From assembly GCA_913053235.1 (NCBI GenBank), contig CAJXFT010000009.1:1-42088 (forward strand): a stretch of 42,088 nucleotides of DNA, in the 5' to 3' direction. Both the position numbers and the translations under genes were made by a program. Shown in pieces: positions 8,186-16,316 of this stretch; the first letter of the stretch is position 1; each line of letters begins with the position of its first letter. The stretch is from an uncultured Alphaproteobacteria bacterium. GTDB lineage: Bacteria > Pseudomonadota > Alphaproteobacteria > UBA828. The notes under the pieces are model-generated. The model did no database searches, had not been told where the DNA came from, and saw only the letters and a program-made list of their open reading frames with translations.

Positions 8186-8343
8186 TTCTGTTGCAAAACT
8201 CGCATTCGGCGGCTCTGGATGCCGATTCTTCATCCGCCGGAACTGGCGCTTTCTGTCAAGTCATTGATTTCGTTGTGCCCGAGTATTGGTGTCCGAGCAA
8301 ACGCCAAGTGAAAAATTGTCCCACAGGAGTTTTGCAACAGAAT
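8186..8343. mobile_element. MITE-like element 2 (about 158 bp) with perfect terminal inverted repeats
   Basis: ATTCTGTTGCAAAACTC (8186-8202) is the exact reverse complement of the sequence at 8327-8343, giving 17-bp perfect terminal repeats. CGGAGG occurs directly outside both ends (8179-8184 and 8344-8349), a candidate target duplication that leaves one extra base on the left. The interior has no transposase. The terminal core CTGTTGCAAAACT differs by one base from the core of element 1. CTGTTGCAAA ends are known from IS6- and IS5-type elements; I cannot settle which. Confidence 0.68.
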
Positions 8344-8514
8344 CGGAGGCATAGCGGACATTGCGCTGGGGGTTCTTGAATGCGAAGCCAAATCCGAATT
8401 GATACCGGATTGACCATCGCACCGTTATCGAAACCTCTTGCCGAACAAGGGCCGTCCAAAAGCGAATCACATAGGGGACGGTTCGAGTATCCTTCGTATT
8501 GGGTCGTGGTTTGG

Positions 8515-9240
8515 TCAGCAGCCGAGTTGCGCCGCGAGATCGAGAAAATCTTCGGCGGTGAAATCCCATGCCCCGTCCGGCTCCAGGTCGGTGGTTTGCC
8601 CCGGCCCGTACTCATGCGGGCGGCGGACGAAGGCGGTCTTGAAACCGAGGGCGGCGGCGGCGGCGAGGTCGCCATTATGGGCGGCCACCATCATGCAGCG
8701 CTCGGGCGCAAGGCCCAGCATCTCGGCGCTGCGCAGATAGGCGCGCGGCTGGGGTTTGTAGGCGCCGGCGGTCTCGGCGCCGAGCACGGCGTCCCAGGGC
8801 AAGCGTGCGCGCTTTGCCATATTGACCAGCAAAGAAACATTGCCGTTGGAGAGCGTCGCCAAAATGAATTTTTCGCTCAGACGATCGAGGCCCGCGACGG
8901 CGTCCGGCCACGCATCGAGGCGGTGCCAGGCGCGATTGAAATGATCGGTCTCGTCTTCCGTCAAGCCGTCGACGCCGTGGCGCGCCAGTAAAATATCGAG
9001 ATTCATGCGGTGCAAATCGTCGAGCATGCACCAGGCGATCTCGCCCGAGCGCACGCGCTCCATGGCCGGCTGATAGAGCGCGCGCCATTCGTCGGCAAAA
9101 GCGAACCAGTCGAGATCGATGCCCTTGGCGCGGCCCAGTTCGGCGCCGTCGCGGGCAATGCCGGAGCGCCAATCGACGACGGTGCCGAAGACGTCGAAAG
9201 TCAACGCGCCGTCGATGGAATGCCGGGCGGCGGCGCTCAC
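8515..9240 (-). CDS. HAD-superfamily hydrolase, haloacid dehalogenase type II-like
   Basis: This 241-residue protein carries the HAD motifs in order: LTFDVFGTVVDW with nucleophile Asp16, ATLSNGN (motif II), the motif III lysine in AYKPQPRAY, and MMVAAHNGDLAAAAALG (motif IV region). Layout and length fit type II 2-haloacid dehalogenases, which replace halide by hydroxyl through an aspartyl ester. Many homologues act on other substrates, so dehalogenation is only the family's best-known reaction. I place the start at the GTG at 9240, one base after the asparaginase stop, because the ATG at 9297 would overlap that gene with unrelated residues. The spacing implies translational coupling with the asparaginase. 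Confidence 0.8.
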   Translation of the reverse strand: MSAAARHSIDGALTFDVFGTVVDWRSGIARDGAELGRAKGIDLDWFAFADEWRALYQPAMERVRSGEIAWCMLDDLHRMNLDILLARHGVDGLTEDETDHFNRAWHRLDAWPDAVAGLDRLSEKFILATLSNGNVSLLVNMAKRARLPWDAVLGAETAGAYKPQPRAYLRSAEMLGLAPERCMMVAAHNGDLAAAAALGFKTAFVRRPHEYGPGQTTDLEPDGAWDFTAEDFLDLAAQLGC

Positions 9241-9241
9241 G

Positions 9242-10243
9242 TCACGCCCCGAACGGATTTCTCCAACTTTCGAACGCCTGCCTGATTTCCTTATCATCGG
9301 CGCCGGCGCGTAAGAGGAGCGCCAATAACAGGCGCGACTTGATACCGCCGAGCCAACCGGCGGGGATCAGGCCGCGCGCCAGCAGGTCGGTTTCGGCGCC
9401 GGGAAAATCATATGTCGCCCGCATGGTGTCGCCGTGGCGCGTGCGCGAGGCATAGACGACCGGTATTTTCTTCGCGGCGCGCCCCAATGCCTCGACCATC
9501 GCCTTGGGCACATGGCCGCCGCCGGTGACGTCGATGACCATGCCGTGGTAACCGGTTTGCAGGGCGAGATCGACGAGCGTGCCGTCTTCGCCGAGGCCGA
9601 CCGTCAAACGGGCGACGCGCGCGGCGCGCGGAGCGCCGCGCAGTTTGACCGGATAGCGCCCCGCCGGGCGGGTGACGATGCGCGCCTGTTTCTCGATGAT
9701 CCAGCCGAGGGCGCCGGCGGGGCTGGACTGAAACGCCGCCGGGCTGGTGGTATGCAGTTTTTGCACATAGCGGGCGGCGTGAATCTCGTCGTTCATCACC
9801 ACCAATGTGCCGATCCCGCGCGCCTGGCCGTCCAACGCCACCAGGGCGGCATGGTAGAGGTTGGCCGGGCCGTCCGGTCCGGGCATGGTGGGATTGCGCA
9901 TGGCGCCGGTAAACACAATAGGCGCGTCGTGCTGCACCAGGCGGTCGATGACGAAAGCGGATTCCTCGATGGTATCGGTGCCCTGGGTTACGACGATGCC
10001 GCGCACGCCGTCCTCGAGCCGCCGGTTGATCTCGCGCACCAACGCTTCGAGATCGTCAAGGGTAATATCGGGGCTTGGCAGTTGGCGGAAGGAATGCGCC
10101 TCGATCTCGGCGATTTCGGCCAACGCCGGAACCGCCGCGATAAGCATCTCGGCCGAATGCGACAGGGAAACGCCCTTGCCGGGCGCCGTGGCGCCCATCG
10201 CAATGGTGCCGCCGAGGGAAAATACGCTGACCCGAGGCAACAT
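9242..10243 (-). CDS. Asparaginase/glutaminase family amidohydrolase
   Basis: The protein (333 residues) has the two threonine motifs of the L-asparaginase fold: VFSLGGTIAMG near the start and VVTQGTDTIEESAF (about 85-98). VFTGAMRNP follows, with a lysine in HAARYVQKLHTTSP where the family has its third catalytic residue. It would hydrolyse asparagine or a related amide to the acid and ammonia. No export signal is seen, so it is probably cytoplasmic. ATG 10243 is preceded by GGTGA; the GTG at 10252 is an alternative. It sits 70 bp downstream of the ABC transporter ATPase and 1 bp ahead of the HAD gene, so it may be part of the importer's operon and hint at an amide-bearing substrate. Confidence 0.87.
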   Translation of the reverse strand: MLPRVSVFSLGGTIAMGATAPGKGVSLSHSAEMLIAAVPALAEIAEIEAHSFRQLPSPDITLDDLEALVREINRRLEDGVRGIVVTQGTDTIEESAFVIDRLVQHDAPIVFTGAMRNPTMPGPDGPANLYHAALVALDGQARGIGTLVVMNDEIHAARYVQKLHTTSPAAFQSSPAGALGWIIEKQARIVTRPAGRYPVKLRGAPRAARVARLTVGLGEDGTLVDLALQTGYHGMVIDVTGGGHVPKAMVEALGRAAKKIPVVYASRTRHGDTMRATYDFPGAETDLLARGLIPAGWLGGIKSRLLLALLLRAGADDKEIRQAFESWRNPFGA

Positions 10244-10313
10244 GAGTTTCACCGCAAGATGGTGGATCCAAGAGTGCCGCTAGGCCGCCGCCGACAAGGC
10301 CGCGGAAAGAAAA

Positions 10314-11408
10314 TCAGGAGAGCCGGCGACCCGTCGCGGGGTCGAAAAACAATATCGATTCCATGTCGAGATGCATCTCGACAGAATCGCCATCGCTGAA
10401 TTCCTGCACGCCTGGAACGGTGAAAAAGAGGTTCACGCCGCCCAGATTCACACCCACCGTGGTATGCATGCCGAGCGGTTCGAGATCGTTTACGGTGCCG
10501 GTCAGATGCGATTCAGCCGAATCGGCGCCGACCATACGCACATGCTCCGGGCGCACGCCGATCTCGACATCGCTGACCGAGGATGGCAGGCCATGCTCCA
10601 TTTCCGCCGGCAATACCAAATTCATCGAGCCGATGGCGAGATTCGCCGTGCCGTTGTCGCGCGTCAGGCGCGCCGGCACGATATTGATCGGCGGGTTGCC
10701 GACGAAGCGCGCGACGTCGCGGTCGATCGGCTCGTCATAGAGTTCCTGCGCCTTGGCGATCTGGCGCACCTGGCCTTCGATCAAAACGCAAACCGTATCG
10801 GCAAGCGCCAGGGCTTCGGTGTAATCGGGCGTCGCGAACAGAAAAGTCCGGCCCGATTCCTGTTGCAGCCGTTTGAGCTCCGTCCTGAGATCGATGCGCA
10901 GCATGAAATCCAGGCTGCTCAATGGCTCGTCCAGGAGGTAAAAGCGCGGCTCGCGAATCATGGCGCGGCCCAAGGCGACGCGCTGGCGCTCGCCGCCGCT
11001 GAAAGTCGCCGGCGTGCGCTCGAGGATATGGCTGATCTTCATCAACTCCGCCATTTCCATGACGCGCCGATTGATCTCGTCCTTCGGAGTCCTGGAAATC
11101 CGCAACGGCGAGGCGATGTTTTCGTAGCCGGACTTGTTGGGATAAAGCGCGAGATTATCAAAAATCATCGCGATATCGCGCTGGTTCGGCTGATGTTTGG
11201 TGAAGTCCATGCGTTCGATAAAGACTTCGCCCGAGCTTGGCGCTTCGAGCCCGGCGATGATGCGCAAGGTGGTTGTCTTGCCGGCGCCGGCCGGGCCGAG
11301 CAGAACGATCAGCGAGCCATGCGGCACCACAAGATCGACATCCCGCAACGCCTGATTGGAGCCGAAATTTTTCGATATCGAGCGTAGCTCGAGAACCGGC
11401 TCGCTCAT
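10314..11408 (-). CDS. ABC importer ATPase subunit with degenerate Q- and H-loops
   Basis: This MalK/UgpC-type ATPase (364 residues) has an N-terminal nucleotide-binding domain and a C-terminal TOBE-like regulatory domain (about 240-360). Walker A GPAGAGKT is at 38-45, signature FSGGE at 136-140 and Walker B FYLLDE at 156-161; all are intact. The Q-loop glutamine is replaced by Asp84 (MIFDN), and the switch histidine by Pro194 (FATPDYTEAL). It should therefore bind ATP but hydrolyse it poorly with its own catalytic residues. Its start overlaps the stop of the second ATPase by 4 bp (ATGA). From memory, the glycerol importer ATPase GlpS of rhizobia shows similar losses. The pair probably works as a heterodimer. 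The substrate is unknown. Confidence 0.9.
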   Translation of the reverse strand: MSEPVLELRSISKNFGSNQALRDVDLVVPHGSLIVLLGPAGAGKTTTLRIIAGLEAPSSGEVFIERMDFTKHQPNQRDIAMIFDNLALYPNKSGYENIASPLRISRTPKDEINRRVMEMAELMKISHILERTPATFSGGERQRVALGRAMIREPRFYLLDEPLSSLDFMLRIDLRTELKRLQQESGRTFLFATPDYTEALALADTVCVLIEGQVRQIAKAQELYDEPIDRDVARFVGNPPINIVPARLTRDNGTANLAIGSMNLVLPAEMEHGLPSSVSDVEIGVRPEHVRMVGADSAESHLTGTVNDLEPLGMHTTVGVNLGGVNLFFTVPGVQEFSDGDSVEMHLDMESILFFDPATGRRLS

Positions 11409-12514
11409 CTTCTCTCTCCACTGTCCAATAACCTGACGCCCGATTCGGCATCGAACAAGGCGACAAGGTCGCTTTCCGGCGCCAGGGAAATGGAGCTGCC
11501 CTCGACTGCGTCAGTGCCGGTGGGCACGATAACCTTGAACGTCGAATCGCCAAAAGAAGCGGTGACGACCGTCTCCGGGCCTTGCGGCTCGACCGCCAAT
11601 ATCGGGACGGAGAAGCGGCCGGGATCGTCCGCGGCAGCCAAATTCAAACTCTCGGGGCGCACGCCGACGACAACATCCGAGCCAACGGATACGTCCGAGC
11701 CGAGCTTTCCGGCCGGCAGCGGTATCGTTGAATCACCGGATGTCACGATTCGCTTGCCGCCATCCTCCGTCAATTTTCCTTTCAGAAAATTCATCGGCGG
11801 ATTGCCGAGAAAACTGCCGACAAAGCGATTGGCGGGATATTGGTAGACATTATGCGCGGTGTCATATTGGTGAAGGCTGCCAAAATCCATCACCGCGATC
11901 CGATGCGCCAGGGAAAGCGCCTCGATCTGGTCATGGGTGACGTAAATGATGGTCTGTCCGGTATCCGCCTGGATGCGCCGCAACTCGCGCCGCATCTGGT
12001 TGCGCATCGCCGCCTCGAGGTTGCTCAGCGGCTCGTCGAGCAACAGGATTTCAGGGTTGGTGACCAGCGTCCGGCCGATGGCGACGCGCTGCAGTTCGGA
12101 AGCGCCCAACTCCGACGGTTTGTGGTCGAGCTGATGGGAAATCGAGAGAAACTCCGCCACCTTGGAGACTTCGCGATCGATCTCTGGCTGCTTCATTTTG
12201 CGGATTTTCAAACCATAGGCCAAATTGCGGCGCACCGTCATATGGGTGAATACGGCATAATCCTGAAACACCAAACCGACATTGCGGTCGCCGGGCGGCA
12301 CTTTCAGCACCGATTGGCCATCGATGAGAATGTCGCCGCCGGTCGGCGTCTCGAGCCCGACGACCATGTTGAGAATGGTCGTTTTGCCGCAGCCGGACGG
12401 TCCCAACAGGGCCATCGTTTCGCCTTCTTCGATGGCGATCGAAACATCGTTGACGGCGACGAGCTCGCCGAACTCCTTGCGGAGATTAACCAGCTCCAGC
12501 TTAATCTTAGCCAT
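11405..12514 (-). CDS. ABC importer ATPase subunit with degenerate signature motif
   Basis: The second MalK-like ATPase (369 residues) keeps Walker A GPSGCGKT (38-45), Q-loop Gln84 (LVFQDY), Walker B ILLLDE (156-161) and switch His194 (YVTHDQIEAL). The signature motif, normally LSGGQ, reads LGASE (136-140), and the D-loop aspartate is Glu (SNLEAAMR). Its partner subunit has exactly the opposite pattern of intact and lost motifs. A TOBE-like domain follows (about 240-365). The gene begins 6 bp after the MalG-like permease and overlaps the partner by 4 bp. Start ATG 12514 needs no adjustment. As in GlpT-type subunits, this arrangement would leave one working ATPase site per dimer. Confidence 0.9.
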   Translation of the reverse strand: MAKIKLELVNLRKEFGELVAVNDVSIAIEEGETMALLGPSGCGKTTILNMVVGLETPTGGDILIDGQSVLKVPPGDRNVGLVFQDYAVFTHMTVRRNLAYGLKIRKMKQPEIDREVSKVAEFLSISHQLDHKPSELGASELQRVAIGRTLVTNPEILLLDEPLSNLEAAMRNQMRRELRRIQADTGQTIIYVTHDQIEALSLAHRIAVMDFGSLHQYDTAHNVYQYPANRFVGSFLGNPPMNFLKGKLTEDGGKRIVTSGDSTIPLPAGKLGSDVSVGSDVVVGVRPESLNLAAADDPGRFSVPILAVEPQGPETVVTASFGDSTFKVIVPTGTDAVEGSSISLAPESDLVALFDAESGVRLLDSGERR

Positions 12515-12520
12515 TTCCGG

Positions 12521-13456
12521 TCACCGCTTGATGGCGCCGAGCGTCAGCCCGCGCACCAGATGTTTCTGAATGAAGAAGCCGACAATGATCAACGGAATGA
12601 TGGAGACCATGGCGAGCGCCGCCTGCACGCCGTAAAGCGTGCCTTCGGTGGCCGAGAAATATTTATTGAGCGTCACCGGTATGGTTTGCACATTGGTATA
12701 GGTCAGGACCAGGGCGAACAGGAACTCGCTCCAATTGAGGATGAAAATGAACAGAGTCGTGGCGATGATGCCGCCTTTGATAAGCGGAACCGTCACCGTA
12801 GCATGAGCTCTCCAGCGCGAATAGCCGTCCATCATCGCCGCCTCTTCGATCTCCTGCGGCAATTCGTCGACAAAGCTTTTCAACATCCAGGTCGAGAACG
12901 GCACCGTCACCGCCGCATAGGCCACGATCAAGCCGAAATAGGTGTCCGTTATGTCGAAAATCCCCGGCCCGAACATGATGACGAACGGGATGGCGATGGC
13001 AATGGGCGGAAACATTCGCCCCGCCAATATGAAGAACGGTGTGAAATTACCGCCAAATCGATATCGCGAGATGCTGATGGCGGCCATAAGGCCGACGACA
13101 ATGGACAATATTGTCGCCGATATCGAGATGATGACCGAGCCCTTGATGCCGGGCCATGCCGAGCGGTTGAGGAAATCGGCGATGGCGCCGCCTGCCGCAT
13201 CGTCCTTGCCGCCGCCGAAGCCCTCATCGCCGTGTTGCTGGGTTCCGCCGCGCCGGTCGAGCAATATTTGCGGCGCCAGGATGGTGAGATAATTATCCAC
13301 CGTGGGAGCGGAAGAGACCCAGGTCGGCGGGCTGGTGACCCATTCGCTGCGCAATTTGAAGGATGTCGAGACCATCCAGAAAATCGGAAATATGGCGAAG
13401 ATCAGTCCGGCCAGAAGGGCCAGCATGTTGAACGGAGTGAATTTGGCGTCCGGCAT
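12521..13456 (-). CDS. ABC permease, MalG type, with a polar insertion
   Basis: This 311-residue inner-membrane permease has about six transmembrane segments. The MalG-type coupling loop is IEEAAMMDGYSRWRAHATVTVPLIKGG, and the C-terminus HLVRGLTLGAIKR is typical. Compared with the second MalG-like gene in this window (16317-17153), it carries about 25 extra residues in the periplasmic loop after the first helix. These are rich in Gly, Asp and Gln (RRGGTQQHGDEGFGGGKDD). The insertion is in frame and the rest aligns well, so it looks natural and not like a frameshift scar. It lies 2 bp after the MalF-like gene and 6 bp before the first ATPase. It forms the channel together with the MalF-like protein. 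Confidence 0.9.
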   Translation of the reverse strand: MPDAKFTPFNMLALLAGLIFAIFPIFWMVSTSFKLRSEWVTSPPTWVSSAPTVDNYLTILAPQILLDRRGGTQQHGDEGFGGGKDDAAGGAIADFLNRSAWPGIKGSVIISISATILSIVVGLMAAISISRYRFGGNFTPFFILAGRMFPPIAIAIPFVIMFGPGIFDITDTYFGLIVAYAAVTVPFSTWMLKSFVDELPQEIEEAAMMDGYSRWRAHATVTVPLIKGGIIATTLFIFILNWSEFLFALVLTYTNVQTIPVTLNKYFSATEGTLYGVQAALAMVSIIPLIIVGFFIQKHLVRGLTLGAIKR

Positions 13457-13458
13457 CG

Positions 13459-14433
13459 TCAGCGCCCCTCGACCAACTGATAGCGGATCGGTTTCAGCAT
13501 CATGTTAATCAGAACCACGGTGATAATCAGGACGATGAAGGCGGCGGAACCGGCATAGGCGAGGCGGAAATCCTCGAACGCCAGTTTGTATAGATAGAGG
13601 CTGATGGTCTCGGTCGCCGTGCCCGGGCCACCTCGCGTGAGCAGGTATATTTCATCGAACAGTTTGACCACCTCCATGCCGCGGATCACGAAAGCGATGA
13701 TGATCACCGCCTTCATATTGGGCAGGATGATGGTCCAGAAAATCTTGAAATTGCTGGCGCCCAGCACGGTCGCGGCGCGAATCGGATTCTCCGGCACGGC
13801 ATTCAGGCCCGACAGCATGATCAGGAAGAACAGCGGCGTCCAATGCCACACCTCGGTGACGATCACCGCGATGAAGGCCAGCGTGGCGTCGTTCAGCCAT
13901 TTGAAATTGACCGGGCTGAAGGCGATCCAGCCGAACACCTGATTGATCGGGCCGTTATATTGAAACAGCATGAACCAGGTGTAGCCGACGACGACCGGCA
14001 TGATCATCATCGGCGTCAACAGCGCCGTGAACCAAACGCGTTTGCCCCAGAATTTTTTCAGGAACAAACTGGCCAGCCCGAGGCCGATGACGAATTCGAG
14101 GCACAGGCTGATCACCGACATGATCACGGTGCGGCCGAGCGCCTGCAAATAACGCGGCTCGTCGGTCACCAGATAATTGTAGCTGATGCCCTGATTTATT
14201 TTTTGCGTGAAAACGCTATTAAAAGCATCCCAGAAATCACCATAAATCGGCTGCCATTCGGTCAAGCTGATGACGAATTCCAGAACGAACGGAAAAATCA
14301 GCATCACGATCAACAGAATCTGCACCGGCGTGATCAACAGGCCAGGGATAATTCTCTTGTCGTTGGGATCAAAGCGGCGGGGTTTCCTCAGACCGAGAGA
14401 GGAAGCCCCGCCATTCGAAGTGTTTGTAACCAC
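13459..14433 (-). CDS. ABC permease, MalF type
   Basis: This 324-residue permease has an N-terminal cytoplasmic stretch (to about 28), a first helix starting LLITPVQILLIVMLIFPFVLEF, and about five further transmembrane segments. The EAA-type coupling loop reads NPIRAATVLGASNFKIFWTIILPNMK, with the usual EAA...G partly altered. The LTRGGPGTATETISLYLY motif near the C-terminus is characteristic of MalF/UgpA permeases. The frame opens with GTG at 14433; the only purine stretch ahead is AAGAAAAAG, so initiation may be weak. It sits 55 bp behind the binding-protein gene and 2 bp ahead of the MalG-like gene. Confidence 0.9.
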   Translation of the reverse strand: MVTNTSNGGASSLGLRKPRRFDPNDKRIIPGLLITPVQILLIVMLIFPFVLEFVISLTEWQPIYGDFWDAFNSVFTQKINQGISYNYLVTDEPRYLQALGRTVIMSVISLCLEFVIGLGLASLFLKKFWGKRVWFTALLTPMMIMPVVVGYTWFMLFQYNGPINQVFGWIAFSPVNFKWLNDATLAFIAVIVTEVWHWTPLFFLIMLSGLNAVPENPIRAATVLGASNFKIFWTIILPNMKAVIIIAFVIRGMEVVKLFDEIYLLTRGGPGTATETISLYLYKLAFEDFRLAYAGSAAFIVLIITVVLINMMLKPIRYQLVEGR

Positions 14434-14488
14434 AGACTTTTTCTTATCTTATGTGTTTTTGTTGACGATATGTGGCGTGGTCAAATTA

Positions 14489-16093
14489 TCAGCTCCACTT
14501 GTCCGCGCCGGCTGCCTGCTGAAGCGCCGAGGGATACATCGCCGCCAGGGCGCGCCACGCCTCGATCTGGGTGTCTTTGCCCAGACGGCGGGTGATGCGA
14601 TCCTGTTCCTTGGCGGTGTCCTTCATCGCCTGTTCCGGCGTCTTGTCACCGTTATAGGCAGCCTGCAGGTTGCGATCCAGGGTGTCGTGATATTCCGCGC
14701 CGCCCCTGAGGATGATCTCCGGCACGCAATCGACCACGGCCTCGTAGGAGGTCGCCAGGAAATCGCCCGGATAGGCTTCGAAGAACTCCGGTGACGGATC
14801 GAGGAAGTGGTTGTTGCGCCACGGATCGAAATAGCCGCCCTCGTTCGGGATCGAGCGCATCGACATGGTCGGGCCGGTCAGCCATTGCGCATAGAGATAG
14901 GCCGCTTCCGGAATTTGCGAATGCGCGTTGACCACGAAATCCCAGGCAAACGGCATCACGTCGGCGCGGATCAGCTCGCCATTGACGATGTCGCCCGGCA
15001 CTTTGGAGATACCGGTCTGGGTCGGGCCATTGGCATCCTTGCCGGCGATGATCGACTGGGCGCCCGCCACGTCATGGCTGTAGCGCCACAGCGACGGCCA
15101 ACCGAACTCGAAGAAGCCGCGGCCAGCGGCGTAATATTGCGCATAATTCTCGGTGAAGCCGTAGTTGAACTGCTCCGGCGGCATATACTCCTGGATATTA
15201 ACAAGATCCGTGACGGTCTTGATGCTCTCCGGGCTGGCCGCCATCGACTTCATGTCCTTGTCGAAATAAAGCACGCCCTTCGACTGGAAACGGGTCATCC
15301 AGTGGAATTTGTTCCAGAATGGCGAGCGATACTCCAAGGCGCCCCAGAAATCATTGGCCTTGTCGGTCATATCGGCGGCGAGCTGGTCATATTCGGCCCA
15401 GGTATCGACCACCGAGCGCTTTTGCTTCGGCGATTTGCCGGCCTCGGCCAACTTGTCCTTGCGGTAATTCAGCAGCCACCAGTCGCCATCGCAATAGAGG
15501 CCGTAAATCTTGCCCTTATATTTCTGGCCGAAATCCGAAACCGGGTATTCGAGCTTGTTGGGGCCGTCGAAAAGCTCCGGATCGTATTTGTCGACCCACG
15601 CCGTGAGATCTTGCGCGAGGCCGGATTCGGCGTAATCGGGAAGGCTCAACGGCGCCGGCAGCAACAGATCGTAACGGCCGGTCTTGGCGACGGCTTCCTG
15701 CATACCCTTTTGATGGGTCTGCGTCACCGGCACCTCGATCAGCTCGACGTCGAAACCGGTCAGCGCTTTCCACTCGGCCGAGAACGGCGACATGTTGCCG
15801 CCCGAGCCCGACGGATGCATGATCGAGACGGTTTTCTTCGGCGAGTTGGCGTAGAGCGCCTTCGCCGCGTTGATGGCGCGCTCTTCCGGCGTGCCGCCCT
15901 CGGCCGCCCAAGCGCTCTTCACGCTGAACGGGGCTTTGCGCATGATCATCGAGATGGCGGTGCCACTCAGGCCGAGGCTCACCATGCCCTTCATCAGATC
16001 ACGGCGCGAAACCTTGTAGTCGCGCGACATATGCATACCCCAAAGACGGTATAGCTCCTTTAGGAATTTTTCTTTTTTCTCCACTTGTGACAT
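14489..16093 (-). CDS. Tat-exported ABC solute-binding protein (family 1)
   Basis: The protein has 534 residues. It begins with a long n-region, then SRRDLMKG (29-36), a twin-arginine export motif, a hydrophobic stretch with VSLGLSGTAISMIM, and a likely cleavage after SAWA near residue 63. The mature part has features of large extracellular solute-binding proteins, such as GQKYKGKIYGLYCDGDWWLLNYRKD and ASPESIKTVTDLVNIQEY. It would deliver substrate to the MalF/MalG pore. At 534 residues it is larger than common sugar-binding proteins and closer to glycerol-type binding proteins. The start at 16093 has AAAGGGAG ahead. Tat export suggests folding, possibly with a cofactor or quickly, before secretion. 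Confidence 0.88.
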   Translation of the reverse strand: MSQVEKKEKFLKELYRLWGMHMSRDYKVSRRDLMKGMVSLGLSGTAISMIMRKAPFSVKSAWAAEGGTPEERAINAAKALYANSPKKTVSIMHPSGSGGNMSPFSAEWKALTGFDVELIEVPVTQTHQKGMQEAVAKTGRYDLLLPAPLSLPDYAESGLAQDLTAWVDKYDPELFDGPNKLEYPVSDFGQKYKGKIYGLYCDGDWWLLNYRKDKLAEAGKSPKQKRSVVDTWAEYDQLAADMTDKANDFWGALEYRSPFWNKFHWMTRFQSKGVLYFDKDMKSMAASPESIKTVTDLVNIQEYMPPEQFNYGFTENYAQYYAAGRGFFEFGWPSLWRYSHDVAGAQSIIAGKDANGPTQTGISKVPGDIVNGELIRADVMPFAWDFVVNAHSQIPEAAYLYAQWLTGPTMSMRSIPNEGGYFDPWRNNHFLDPSPEFFEAYPGDFLATSYEAVVDCVPEIILRGGAEYHDTLDRNLQAAYNGDKTPEQAMKDTAKEQDRITRRLGKDTQIEAWRALAAMYPSALQQAAGADKWS

Positions 16094-16316
16094 GTTTTCG
16101 CTCCCTTTGGCTTACGCGGCCCTCGCCGCTTCCCGGCGTCCAGGCCTCAAGCAATAAACAATGATACCATCGCCGCACGGCCGACAAACAATCCAGACCA
16201 TGCCACGACGATCAGAATCTTCCAGACGCTGGTGGACCATAACGGCGCACCTTTGCGCCTGTAAAGTCAGAAATGCAGATAAAACAATATGTTTTCCGAT
16301 TTGCGGTGAAAATATT
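16094..16316 (-). other. Intergenic stretch between two transporter genes
   Basis: These 223 bases separate the upstream permease from the binding-protein gene. A GGCGCA/TGCGCC stem with a CCTT loop lies at 16244-16259, about 60 bases past the permease stop, and could attenuate transcription. No gene is visible. A promoter for the binding-protein operon may lie here, but no clear -35/-10 pair was found. Confidence 0.45.

Larger units (their letters stand above)
7952..8514. other. Gene-free interval between convergent genes, with two insertion remnants
   Basis: No supported coding frame lies in these 563 bases. About 320 bp are explained by two adjacent MITE-like elements. The final 170 bp (8344-8514) show no gene, hairpin or repeat beyond a weak AATCCG/CGGATT pair. 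The short track ORFs here lack family signatures and ribosome sites. The base composition is visibly more AT-rich than the flanking genes. Confidence 0.6.

Noticed and set aside
8191-8675. Small ORFs of 60-140 residues in the spacer
   Set aside because: They cross the inverted repeats of element 2 or the end of the HAD gene, lack good ribosome sites, and resemble no family.
11840-13480. A 546-residue plus-strand ORF
   Set aside because: It runs antisense to the ATPase and permease genes, which carry clear family motifs, and has a biased His/Arg/Asp composition without a recognisable domain.
14807-16054. A 415-residue plus-strand ORF
   Set aside because: It is antisense to the Tat-exported binding protein and has no family signature.
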